Below, one piece after another: positions 10,672 to 17,701 of a DNA stretch of 22,829 nt. A program made the translations under genes and the position numbers. A model generated the notes under the pieces. That model was not told the origin of the DNA, made no database searches, and worked only from the letters and a program-made list of their open reading frames with translations. How positions within the stretch are numbered: the first letter of the stretch is position 1; each line of letters starts with the position of its first letter. The DNA comes from Flavobacterium sp. (GTDB lineage Bacteria; Bacteroidota; Bacteroidia; Flavobacteriales; Flavobacteriaceae), in the NCBI GenBank assembly GCA_016714905.1, contig JADKBW010000008.1, forward strand, positions 197,501 to 220,329. Direction: 5' to 3'.

Positions 10672-11760
10672 ATGAGTACAAAATCAATACTGAAAAAATC
10701 TTCTCTAACCTTTTTAGAAAACTATTTGAACAACGCCTCTCCTACCGGTTTCGAAGCGGAAGGCCAAAAAATATGGATGGATTATGTAAAGCCATTCGTA
10801 GATACTTTCATTACAGACACCTACGGAACAGCAGTTGGTGTGATCAATCCCGATGCAAAATATAAAGTAGTCATCGAAGGACACGCTGATGAAATTTCAT
10901 GGTACGTCAATTATATTACCGATGATGGACTCATCTACGTAATCCGTAATGGCGGTTCTGATCATCAAATTGCACCTTCAAAAAGAGTGAATATCCACAC
11001 TAAGAAAGGCATTGTAAAAGGCGTTTTCGGCTGGCCTGCCATTCACACGAGAAATCGCGGCAAAGAAGAACCCGCAAGATTAGACAATATCTTTATTGAT
11101 ATAGGCTGCGCGACGAAAGCAGAAGTCGACGAATTAGGCGTTCACGTAGGTTGTGTTATTACGTATCCTGACGAATTTATGGTTCTGAATGAAAATAAAT
11201 TTGTTTGCCGAGCCATCGACAATCGTATGGGCGGATTTATGATTGCTGAAGTGGCTCGATTACTTCATGAAAACAAAAAGAAATTGCCCTTTGGTTTGTA
11301 CATTACCAACTCTGTACAAGAGGAAGTGGGACTTCGAGGTGCCGAAATGATCACCAAAACCATCAATCCGAATGTAGCAATTGTAACAGACGTTTGTCAC
11401 GATTCAACTACACCAATGATTGATAAGAAGATCGAAGGCGAAACCAAAATCGGTAAAGGTCCAGTGATTACTTACGCGCCAGCAGTGCAAAATAATCTAA
11501 GAGAACTCATTCTAAAAACGGCAACGGATAATAAAATTCCATTCCAACGATTGGCTTCTTCCAGAGTAACCGGAGCCGACACCGATGCTTTTGCTTATAG
11601 CAACGGCGGCGTGGCTTCAGCGTTAATTTCGTTGCCATTGCGCTATATGCACACCACGGTAGAAATGGTGCATAAAGAAGATGTTGAAAACGTCATCAAA
11701 TTGATTTACGAAACCATCTTAAAACTAGAAAACGAAGAAACTTTTTCTTATTTCAAATAA
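10672..11760 (+). CDS. M42 family metallopeptidase (glutamyl/deblocking aminopeptidase type)
   Basis: A cytoplasmic co-catalytic metal aminopeptidase that would trim N-terminal residues from peptides. The M42 signatures are in order: HADE (H71, D73), AIDNRMGG (D183, bridging metal ligand), EEVG (E217 general base, E218 ligand), D240 in the VTDVCHD block, and H327 in MHTTVEMVH. All expected metal ligands are present. The length of 362 residues is normal for the family. There is no signal peptide. Annotation pipelines may call it M20/M25/M40 or endoglucanase-like; the M42 motif set is the better fit. There is no Shine-Dalgarno before the ATG. It is followed by repeat element copy B and no obvious terminator. 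Confidence 0.93.
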   Translation: MSTKSILKKSSLTFLENYLNNASPTGFEAEGQKIWMDYVKPFVDTFITDTYGTAVGVINPDAKYKVVIEGHADEISWYVNYITDDGLIYVIRNGGSDHQIAPSKRVNIHTKKGIVKGVFGWPAIHTRNRGKEEPARLDNIFIDIGCATKAEVDELGVHVGCVITYPDEFMVLNENKFVCRAIDNRMGGFMIAEVARLLHENKKKLPFGLYITNSVQEEVGLRGAEMITKTINPNVAIVTDVCHDSTTPMIDKKIEGETKIGKGPVITYAPAVQNNLRELILKTATDNKIPFQRLASSRVTGADTDAFAYSNGGVASALISLPLRYMHTTVEMVHKEDVENVIKLIYETILKLENEETFSYFK

Positions 11761-11766
11761 TTTTTA

Positions 11767-11921
11767 GGAGCTAGTCGCGCTATCCACTCCCAATCTTTTG
11801 CGCCATCCCATCACAGCCAAATAACGAAGTAATCGATGGCGCAAAAGGATTTCCGCTGCAAATGCTCCGCATTCACTGAACACCGCTTAAAAATTGATGT
11901 TAGGTGAAGTAATCGGGGCTA
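11767..11921 (-). repeat. Dispersed palindromic intergenic element, copy B (reverse orientation, with insertion)
   Basis: Read on the minus strand it starts TAGCCCCGAT and ends GGATAGCGCGACTAGCTCC, as in copies A and C. The central hairpin is a perfect 13-base stem, CTTTTGCGCCATC (11795-11807) with GATGGCGCAAAAG (11835-11847). Unlike the other copies, about 60 extra bases separate TAGCCCCGAT from GCGGAAATCC. GAAGTAATCG occurs both in the loop (11826-11835) and next to the insertion (11906-11915). It fills the gap between the aminopeptidase and the DUF2238 gene. Confidence 0.7.
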
Positions 11922-11934
11922 AAAAACCGTACCT

Positions 11935-12546
11935 ATGAAAACCATTTATGTACTAGTTTGCCTTTTCTTTATTGCCTTTTTTTGGTCGATTTATCATCCA
12001 AAAGAAAATTTTACCTGCTTTCTAGAGATCATTCCTGCACTGATTGGATTCCTAATTCTGGCGCTGACATTCAACAAGTTTCGATTTACCAATCTAACCT
12101 ATTCTCTAATCTTAGTTCATTGCATTATTCTTTTTATCGGCGGTCATTACACCTATGCTGAAGTACCATTGTTTGACTATTTCAAAGAAGTTTTTCGTCA
12201 CAGCAGAAACAACTATGACAAAGTCGGACATTTTGCGCAAGGTTTCGTTCCCGCTCTAATTATAAGAGAATTATTCATCAGAAAAAAAGTCATTGCCAAT
12301 CACGCGTTTTTCAACTTCATCATCGTTTCAATTTGTCTGGCCATCAGCGCCGCCTATGAATGGATTGAATGGGCAGTATCGATTTCAACGGGAGATCAAG
12401 GCGATGCTTTTCTAGGAACGCAAGGCTACATTTGGGATACCCAATCTGATATGTTATTGGCCATAATAGGTGCTTACTGCGGCTTATTATTCTTTTCCAA
12501 ATGGCAAGACAGCCAGCTAAAGTATGGTGGATTTAACCTTAAATAA
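11935..12546 (+). CDS. DUF2238 (YjdF-like) integral membrane protein
   Basis: An inner-membrane protein of the DUF2238/YjdF family, whose function is unknown. About five to six hydrophobic segments are visible (roughly residues 4-19, 30-46, 54-70, 104-115, 124-143 and 168-188). The family's conserved polar motifs are all there: GGHYTYAEVP, YDKVGHFAQGF, a conserved E-W-I-E-W-A block, GDAFLGTQGY and WDTQSDML. The histidine, aspartate and glutamate residues near the membrane suggest metal or proton handling, but this is not established. The length of 203 residues is typical. It stands alone between repeat element copy B and a convergent gene. Confidence 0.9.
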   Translation: MKTIYVLVCLFFIAFFWSIYHPKENFTCFLEIIPALIGFLILALTFNKFRFTNLTYSLILVHCIILFIGGHYTYAEVPLFDYFKEVFRHSRNNYDKVGHFAQGFVPALIIRELFIRKKVIANHAFFNFIIVSICLAISAAYEWIEWAVSISTGDQGDAFLGTQGYIWDTQSDMLLAIIGAYCGLLFFSKWQDSQLKYGGFNLK

Positions 12547-12547
12547 A

Positions 12548-12577
12548 AAAGCACCACTATTTTCATAATGATGCTTT
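12548..12577 (-). terminator. Probable terminator of the 28-residue-repeat secreted protein gene
   Basis: AAAGCACCA (12548-12556) pairs with TGATGCTTT (12569-12577) with one mismatch. On the minus strand the stem ends in a run of six T. It lies just after the stop codon of the convergent DUF2238 gene and may work weakly for both. Confidence 0.45.
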
Positions 12578-12603
12578 AATGTTAATGATGAAATGTGCTA
12601 AAC

Positions 12604-13140
12604 TTAGAAAAGCAATTTGTCTTTTTTTAGTATCGTTTGAACTTTATTGATGACTTCAAAATCTAAAGGCTGTGCAATACTTTTAAATTCGTTTTCAATA
12701 ATCAAATTGTCTTCTGCAATAAGATCTTCTACAGTTTTTTCAAGAAATAACGGTCGAACTGTTGTATAAACTTCGTGCTCGGTAACTTGATTGTCAATGC
12801 TGATGATATCTTCTATTGATTGCTCGCTAATTACAAAAAGCGTTGTGTTTTCAGATGGGCTTTCAATAATTTTTTTGTCTTGACCAATGAGTTCCATAAT
12901 ATCTCTTTGATATTTTAGGTTCAAGATGGCTTCAGGATTGACGATGGTTTGGTCTTCGATCGGAGCCATTCTAGAATTTTCGATTGTTACTGAATTTGAT
13001 TCGAAAGAATCTCCTTGCTCCACTTCCGCAATAATACTTTTGTTTGCCATTGTATTTCCTGAAGTATTGATTGAGTTCTTTGCAATTGATGAAGTCATGA
13101 TCATAAATGCTGCGAATAAAAAGGTAATTGTTGTTTTCAT
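12604..13140 (-). CDS. Small acidic exported protein with a 28-residue repeat (unknown function)
   Basis: I do not recognise a family. Residues 1-20 form a signal peptide (charged start, hydrophobic core, SSIA). The mature part is acidic. From about residue 80 it repeats the pattern [IV]-x-[ED]-[LI]-I-x-x-D-[KN]-x-[IV]-[IT]-E three times, ending at E93, E121 and E149, exactly 28 residues apart. The end (KVQTILKKDKLLF) may be a partial fourth copy. No catalytic motif, cysteine or sorting domain is seen, so it is probably periplasmic. A -7 box TATCTTTG (13201-13194) lies about 55 bases upstream, without a clear -33 box. Confidence 0.8.
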   Translation of the reverse strand: MKTTITFLFAAFMIMTSSIAKNSINTSGNTMANKSIIAEVEQGDSFESNSVTIENSRMAPIEDQTIVNPEAILNLKYQRDIMELIGQDKKIIESPSENTTLFVISEQSIEDIISIDNQVTEHEVYTTVRPLFLEKTVEDLIAEDNLIIENEFKSIAQPLDFEVINKVQTILKKDKLLF

Positions 13141-13280
13141 GATTATTTGTATTTTGATATTGATTGATTTTTTGTTTCTATTAATTTCTTATACAAAGAT
13201 ACAGTCAAAAACTATTACCTTGTTTTGCATAGTACTTAAATTTAACTTTTATTTAACAAATTGAAAATTCAAACATACAT

Positions 13281-13312
13281 AAAAAAAAGCTAGAACTTTA
13301 TATTCTAGCTTT
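13281..13312 (-). terminator. Rho-independent terminator of the ankyrin-repeat gene
   Basis: AAAGCTAGAA (13286-13295) and TTCTAGCTTT (13303-13312) form a perfect 10-base stem with a 7-base loop. On the minus strand it is followed by eight T. It lies just past the stop codon of the ankyrin gene. Confidence 0.8.
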
Positions 13313-13328
13313 CAATAATTCTACGTAC

Positions 13329-13709
13329 TTACACCGATTTTAAAAGAACTTCTGCTTCTTTCGCATAAGATAACTGCGCATACTTTAACGCAGTAAATCC
13401 TTTATCATCTTTTTCATTTTGTCGGGCTCCACTATCCAACAGTAGCTTAATAATCTCCACTTTATTATAACGAGCAGCAACCATAAGCGGGGTCATTCCA
13501 AATGACTTTTCATTAACATCGACACCATAGTCAATTAATTTCTTTACAAAATCGATTTCCCCTTTTTGAATTGCGATGCATAAGGGCGTATTTTTCGCAT
13601 ACAAAACAATTGTGTGCGATGCTGTTGGTTCATATTTCACATTTACTGCAAATGAACTAGTTGAAAAAGCAAGAAATGCTAAACTTAAATAAATAATTGA
13701 TTTTTTCAT
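13329..13709 (-). CDS. Exported ankyrin-repeat protein (126 aa)
   Basis: A small protein-interaction module. Residues 1-21 look like a signal peptide (hydrophobic core, SSFA). Residues 45-126 hold about two and a half ankyrin repeats, with the canonical TPLCIAIQKG, GMTPLMVAARYNKVEIIKLLLDSGA and GFTALKYAQLSYAKEAEVLL segments. The predicted location is the periplasm. A partner cannot be named. Short exported ankyrin proteins of this size are common in Flavobacteriaceae. It has its own strong terminator, so it is probably transcribed alone. Confidence 0.88.
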   Translation of the reverse strand: MKKSIIYLSLAFLAFSTSSFAVNVKYEPTASHTIVLYAKNTPLCIAIQKGEIDFVKKLIDYGVDVNEKSFGMTPLMVAARYNKVEIIKLLLDSGARQNEKDDKGFTALKYAQLSYAKEAEVLLKSV

Positions 13710-13807
13710 GAGATTTGATTTTTGATTGATTAATGATTCAAGCCAATAGACGTTGAGAATTTTATTGTGTTACGAGACGGAAAGACTTTTAACATTTTAA
13801 TAACCTT

Positions 13808-13850
13808 CAAAAAAAAGAAGACCGCGAATCAATAGATCCGCGGTCTTCTT
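13808..13850 (-). terminator. Rho-independent terminator of purC
   Basis: AAGAAGACCGCG (13815-13826) and CGCGGTCTTCTT (13839-13850) form a perfect 12-base, GC-rich stem with a 12-base loop. On the minus strand it is followed by eight T. It lies about 20 bases after the purC stop codon. Confidence 0.9.
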
Positions 13851-13870
13851 ATCTTCATAACAATGATAGT

Positions 13871-14821
13871 CTACAACTTTGACAAGTATTCCAAAACATT
13901 TTTCTCTATTCGATTGTTTATATTCGAAACGTCTGCTTTTACAAACGGCTCGCCTAAGATATTTTCATAAAGTTCGATGTATCTATCTGAAACAGATTCA
14001 ATATAATCATCCGTCATTTCTGGAATTTTCTGTCCTTCTTTTCCCTGAAATCCATTTTCAATCAACCAACGTCGCACAAATTCTTTTGAGAGTTGCTTCT
14101 GATCTTCTCCTCTATCCTGTCGGTCTTGATAACCATCTTTATAAAAATAACGAGAAGAATCGGGCGTATGGATTTCATCAATCAACACAATTTCACCCGA
14201 TTTCGTTTTACCAAATTCATATTTCGTATCCACCAAGATTAAGCCACGACTGGCTGCAATTTCAGTTCCACGAAGATACAAAGCTCTGGTGTATTTTTCT
14301 AAAACCACATAATCTTCTTCTGAAACGATTCCTTTAGAAAGTATAGCTTCCCTTGAAATGTCTTCGTCGTGTTCGCCATTATCAGCTTTTGTCGTTGGAG
14401 TAATTATGGGATTGGGCAATCGATCATTTTCTTTTAGTCCTTCATGCATCGAAACACCACACAACGTTCTTTTCCCAGCAGCATATTCGCGAGCGGCATG
14501 TCCAGATAAATAGCCCCGAATGACCATTTCTACTTTAAACGGTTCACACAAATAACCCACAGCAACATTGGGATCTGGTGTAGCAATAAGCCAATTGGGC
14601 ACAATGTCTTTGGTCAAATCCATAAACTTGGTTGCGATTTGATTCAGAATCTGTCCTTTATAGGGAATTCCTTTTGGTAAGACCACATCAAAGGCTGAAA
14701 GTCGATCAGTCGCAATCATGACCAAGTATTCGTTATTGATATTATAGACTTCCCGGACTTTGCCTCTATAAACAGATTTTTGATTGGGAAAATTGAAATG
14801 GGTGGTCGAAATGGTGTTCAT
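13871..14821 (-). CDS. purC: Phosphoribosylaminoimidazole-succinocarboxamide synthase (SAICAR synthetase)
   Basis: It joins aspartate to CAIR using ATP to give SAICAR, a step of de novo purine synthesis, in the cytosol. Signature stretches appear in order: YRGKVREVY near the N-terminus (nucleotide-binding loop), DRLSAFDVVLPKGIPYKG, RGYLSGHAAREY, TPTTKAD followed by EHDEDIS, LVDTKYEFG and IDEIHTPDSSRY (substrate and metal sites). I start it at the ATG at 14821 (316 aa). The longer frame starts at a TTG (14848) that overlaps a -7 promoter box and adds residues not expected in PurC. It is followed by a strong terminator, with phoH upstream on the same strand. Confidence 0.97.
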   Translation of the reverse strand: MNTISTTHFNFPNQKSVYRGKVREVYNINNEYLVMIATDRLSAFDVVLPKGIPYKGQILNQIATKFMDLTKDIVPNWLIATPDPNVAVGYLCEPFKVEMVIRGYLSGHAAREYAAGKRTLCGVSMHEGLKENDRLPNPIITPTTKADNGEHDEDISREAILSKGIVSEEDYVVLEKYTRALYLRGTEIAASRGLILVDTKYEFGKTKSGEIVLIDEIHTPDSSRYFYKDGYQDRQDRGEDQKQLSKEFVRRWLIENGFQGKEGQKIPEMTDDYIESVSDRYIELYENILGEPFVKADVSNINNRIEKNVLEYLSKL

Positions 14822-14845
14822 TGTAACAGTAGTGTTGTTTCTTGG

Positions 14846-14853
14846 CAAATATA
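14846..14853 (-). promoter_or_regulatory. -7 promoter box of purC
   Basis: On the minus strand this reads TATATTTG (TAnnTTTG). It would start transcription about 20 bases before the purC ATG at 14821. No good -33 TTG is at the right distance, so the call rests on one box. Confidence 0.4.
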
Positions 14854-14920
14854 AATAAATGCAACTTCATTAATTTGGTCTTTACTAATCTAATTCAAAT
14901 TTATTTCTTCAAAATAAATC

Positions 14921-14943
14921 AAAAAAAAACCACAAGGTGGGTT
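14921..14943 (-). terminator. Probable terminator of phoH
   Basis: On the minus strand, AACCCAC-CTT-GTGGTT makes a short stem with one bulge, followed by a run of nine T. It lies about 20 bases after the phoH stop codon, so purC, next on the same strand, is probably transcribed separately. Confidence 0.55.
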
Positions 14944-14965
14944 GCAGTTTTCTATAGGAAATGAA

Positions 14966-15916
14966 TTAATCATTATTCTCAATCTGTTTATAAGCGTCAA
15001 TCACTTTCTTCACCAAACGATGGCGAACAATATCTTTATCATCCAAGTAAATAATGCTAATTCCCTCAACATCTTTCAGTACCAATATAGCTTCCTTCAA
15101 ACCTGAAATCGTCCTTCGAGGTAAATCAACTTGGCCGGGATCGCCTGTAATCATGAATTTGGCGTTTTTTCCCATACGTGTGAGGAACATTTTCATTTGA
15201 GAATGTGTCGTATTTTGGGCTTCATCCAAAATAACAAAGGCATTGTCTAATGTTCTTCCTCGCATAAATGCCAATGGTGCAATCTGAATAATGCCTTTTA
15301 AGATATAATCTTCCAAAGTCTGCGGTGGCAACATATCTCTTAATGCATCATATAATGGTTGCATATACGGGTCGAGTTTCTCTTTCATATCACCAGGCAA
15401 AAAACCAAGATTTTCCCCTGCTTCTACTGCGGGCCTTGTAAGAATGATTCTTTTAACTTGTTTTTCTTTGAGCGCTTTCACCGCCATAGCGACTCCGGTA
15501 TATGTTTTTCCTGTTCCTGCTGGACCAACGGCAAACACCATATCGTTTTTATTCACACAATCCACAAGCAATTGCTGATTCGGGGTCATCGCTTTGATGA
15601 TTTTTCCACCCAAACCATGCACTAAAATCTTATCATGATCGGGCATGCGTTGCTCGTCCTGGGAATTGCTTTGAATCACGCGTTCAATGACATTATCATC
15701 AATCCGGTTATAACGTGTGAAATGCTGCATCAAACGATTGAATCGAACTTCAAACTCATCCAGAACTTCTTTCTCTCCAAAGGCCTTAAGTGTGGTGCCT
15801 CGCGCTACAATTTTTAGTTTGGGATAGTATTTTTTTATGGTTTCAAGATGGGCGTCTTGGGCGCCCCAGAAATCTTTTGGAGCAATATCATCGAGTTCAA
15901 TAATTCTTTCGTTCAA
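14966..15916 (-). CDS. phoH: PhoH family ATPase (PhoH-like / YbeZ type)
   Basis: A cytoplasmic P-loop ATPase of the PhoH/YbeZ family, related to the helicase domain of superfamily 1 and linked to RNA and ribosome metabolism. Residues 1-100 are the N-terminal region with the KLKIVARGTTLKAFG strand-turn. The ATPase core follows with Walker A GPAGTGKT (131-138), LTRPAVEAGENLGFLPGD, Walker B FVILDEAQN (227-235) and FMITGDPGQVDLP, then an arginine-containing end (DIVRHRLVKKV). The length of 316 residues is typical. The start codon is TTG: an in-frame TAA lies five codons upstream with no ATG between, and the first ATG inside is far downstream. It is divergent from the gene at 16020. Confidence 0.95.
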   Translation of the reverse strand: MNERIIELDDIAPKDFWGAQDAHLETIKKYYPKLKIVARGTTLKAFGEKEVLDEFEVRFNRLMQHFTRYNRIDDNVIERVIQSNSQDEQRMPDHDKILVHGLGGKIIKAMTPNQQLLVDCVNKNDMVFAVGPAGTGKTYTGVAMAVKALKEKQVKRIILTRPAVEAGENLGFLPGDMKEKLDPYMQPLYDALRDMLPPQTLEDYILKGIIQIAPLAFMRGRTLDNAFVILDEAQNTTHSQMKMFLTRMGKNAKFMITGDPGQVDLPRRTISGLKEAILVLKDVEGISIIYLDDKDIVRHRLVKKVIDAYKQIENND

Positions 15917-15956
15917 ATTGAAGTAGTATTAAGTTAAAAATAATAACTATAATTAG

Positions 15957-15964
15957 TAGCTTTG
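15957..15964 (+). promoter_or_regulatory. -7 promoter box upstream of the SAM hydrolase-like gene
   Basis: TAGCTTTG matches TAnnTTTG and lies in the 103-base divergent gap between phoH and the gene at 16020. It would give a leader of about 50 bases. No -33 TTG is at the usual spacing, so this is tentative. Confidence 0.35.
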
Positions 15965-16019
15965 CATCCAAATTTAGTGAGTTTTTAGTTCGGTTTTCTT
16001 TTTATTTATAAACAATTTT

Positions 16020-16868
16020 ATGTCAATAATTACACTTACGACGGATTACGGCTTAAAAGATCATTTTGTAGGTGCATTAAAGGGAAAAATAATTTCAGAA
16101 TTTGCCGACGCGAATATCATCGATATTTCTCACGATATTGATCCATTTAATACTTCTGAAGCGAGCTACATTATTGGCGCTGCCTATAGTCACTTTCCAA
16201 AAGGAACAGTTCATTTTATTGGTGTCGATGCAGAATTCAATAAGGAAAACCAACATATCGCCATGCAATGGAATGACCATTATTTTATTGGCGCAGACAA
16301 TGGGATTCTAACGATGCTTTTGCAGCATCAAACGCCGCAGAAATTAGTCGCTATAACCATTCATGATCGATTACCAACTGACGCTACTGATGCTGATGTA
16401 CTAATCACAGTTGCTTGTCATCTTGCGAAAGGTGGTCTATTGAACGTCATTGGTAAAGAAATCCAGACACTTAAACAGGTTACCGAATTGCAACCTATTG
16501 TTTCTAGTGATAAAAGCGCAATCAAAGGCAATGTGATTTATATCGACCATTTCGGAAATGTCGTCACGAATATTACAAAAAAGTTATTCCTTGAAATTGC
16601 AAAAGGACGACCCTACGAAATCCCGTTACTGCAAGGAAAAAGTCAAAAAAAATCAAATCCCATCAAAAATATTTGGGCAAAATATTCGGATATTTCTAAA
16701 AGCACGAATTATGCGTTGAAGAATTACGAAGGCGACAAGCTCGCTATTTTTAACGAAGCAGGTTTTTTAGAAATTGCCATTTTTAGAAGCAATCCGATGC
16801 GCGTCGGTAGCGCTTCCAGCCTTTTAGGGTTGGGATATCGTGATACAATTACCGTCAACTTCCTGTAA
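16020..16868 (+). CDS. SAM hydroxide adenosyltransferase-like protein (DUF62)
   Basis: It belongs to the DUF62 family, related to fluorinase and chlorinase. Members split S-adenosylmethionine into adenosine and methionine using water. Recognisable blocks are TTDYGLKDHFVGALKG (7-22), DISHDIDPF (35-43), HFIGVDAEF (65-73), HYFIGADNGIL (87-97), an H134 in TVACHLAKGG, and the C-terminal YIDHFGNVVTNI (174-185) with the substrate-binding second domain after it. Of the family's Asp-Arg-His set, D70 and H134 are present. The arginine expected about seven residues after the aspartate is not seen (sequence NKENQH), so activity may differ. The 282-residue length is normal. The next gene follows after 35 bases and may share the transcript. 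Confidence 0.88.
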   Translation: MSIITLTTDYGLKDHFVGALKGKIISEFADANIIDISHDIDPFNTSEASYIIGAAYSHFPKGTVHFIGVDAEFNKENQHIAMQWNDHYFIGADNGILTMLLQHQTPQKLVAITIHDRLPTDATDADVLITVACHLAKGGLLNVIGKEIQTLKQVTELQPIVSSDKSAIKGNVIYIDHFGNVVTNITKKLFLEIAKGRPYEIPLLQGKSQKKSNPIKNIWAKYSDISKSTNYALKNYEGDKLAIFNEAGFLEIAIFRSNPMRVGSASSLLGLGYRDTITVNFL

Positions 16869-16903
16869 ACAGACTTTTTTTAATCGTAAATTTTCAATCT
16901 ATT

Positions 16904-17200
16904 ATGTTCGTACGTATTGTAAAAATGAGCTTCCACCAAGAAAATATTCCAGCGTTTTTGGAAAACTTCGAAACCATGAAAACCAAAATACGAAATGCCG
17001 AAGGAAACCGTTTCTTAGAACTGTACCAGGATAAAAATGATCCCTGCATTTTCTTCACTTATAGCTATTGGGAAACCGAAGCAGACCTAGAAAATTACAG
17101 GCAATCAGAACTGTTTTACGATGTTTGGACGTTTACCAAGAAACTTTTCAATGCTAAACCAGAGGCTTGGAGCGTCGACAAACTAGTTAGCTTGAAATAG
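16904..17200 (+). CDS. Antibiotic biosynthesis monooxygenase (ABM) fold protein, putative quinol monooxygenase
   Basis: A 98-residue single-domain protein with the ferredoxin-like ABM fold. The N-terminus MFVRIVKMSF, the segment FLELYQDKNDPCIFFTYSYWE and the end in which SELFYDVWTF is followed by a helix are typical of the family, which includes small cofactor-free quinol monooxygenases and heme-degrading relatives. It lacks a signal peptide and probably acts as a cytoplasmic dimer. The substrate is unknown. It lies 35 bases after the SAM hydrolase-like gene on the same strand and is probably co-transcribed, though no functional link is evident. Confidence 0.88.
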   Translation: MFVRIVKMSFHQENIPAFLENFETMKTKIRNAEGNRFLELYQDKNDPCIFFTYSYWETEADLENYRQSELFYDVWTFTKKLFNAKPEAWSVDKLVSLK

Positions 17201-17239
17201 CCAATTGTGAATCTTATATAATTGTAATATCCAAGTGGA

Positions 17240-17392
17240 ATGATACAATATCTTTCGTTTTTAGCTTTTGAATTTTTATTTGTTTTTTTATTAGCCTATT
17301 GGAATAGAAAATACTACAACAATCGACTTAATAATTTCACAATCGCTTTTTTTTCAACGCTCTTTTTTATGTTTCCATTATTGGAATGGTAA
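17240..17392 (+). CDS. Small hydrophobic membrane protein, 50 codons
   Basis: An ORF from ATG at 17240 to TAA at 17390-17392. The product begins MIQYLSFLAFEF and ends in MFPLLEW. It has two hydrophobic stretches (about 5-20 and 33-48) around a short polar segment (WNRKYYNNRLNN), which suggests a hairpin in the inner membrane. Its stop overlaps the start of the next ORF in ATGGTAA (17386-17392), so the two are probably translationally coupled. No family is recognised. The hydrophobic pattern in a coding frame and the overlap support it being real, but it could be chance in AT-rich DNA. Confidence 0.55.
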   Translation: MIQYLSFLAFEFLFVFLLAYWNRKYYNNRLNNFTIAFFSTLFFMFPLLEW

Positions 17393-17631
17393 TTATCATA
17401 AAATTTCTAACAAAAAGAGAACTGGAATCTTTCGATTTAGATGGAAACGGATTCATAGATAACGAAGAAATTACACCTGCATCAAGACAAGCGGTCGAAA
17501 ACGCAAGTCACGACACTGGACTTGCAATGGCTCCTTTCATAGGAATCTTTTACAGCATTATTTATTTTATACTTATAATCATACCTTTGGCAATCTTTAA
17601 CCGAAGAAAAGCTAAGAATTACGATTCGTAA
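17386..17631 (+). CDS. EF-hand-containing small membrane protein (81 aa)
   Basis: Residues 14-27 carry one EF-hand loop, DLDGNGFIDNEE, with the acidic and glycine positions of a calcium-binding loop (D-x-D-x-N-G-x-I-x-x-x-E). Residues 47-72 are a membrane segment, followed by a basic tail (NRRKAKNYDS) that suggests an inside C-terminus. The loop would then lie on the periplasmic side or at the membrane face. One EF-hand alone usually pairs with another, so a dimer or a partner is likely; the overlapping upstream membrane protein is the obvious candidate. Function is unknown. It is followed by simple repeats up to gldF. Confidence 0.78.
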   Translation: MVIIIKFLTKRELESFDLDGNGFIDNEEITPASRQAVENASHDTGLAMAPFIGIFYSIIYFILIIIPLAIFNRRKAKNYDS

Positions 17632-17638
17632 CGATGCA

Positions 17639-17699
17639 ACAACTAAACGATTCAACGATTAAACGATTAAACAAATCAACGATTAAACGAATAAACAAC
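17639..17699 (+). repeat. Simple repeat array before gldF (CGATTAAA/CAACGATT units)
   Basis: Tandem variants of AACGATTAAACGATT and AATCAACGATT fill the gap between the EF-hand gene and the gldF ATG, ending about three bases before it. The same units occur before dnaN. Short AT-rich spacer repeats like these are common in this group. Nothing else is seen in this gap. Confidence 0.75.
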
Positions 17700-17701
17700 A
17701 A

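Noticed and set aside
13879..14337. 152-codon plus-strand frame opposite purC
   Set aside because: PurC motifs on the minus strand explain this region completely.
14822..14848. Longer purC start at TTG 14848
   Set aside because: It would begin inside the -7 box and add residues not seen in PurC; ATG 14821 fits the family.
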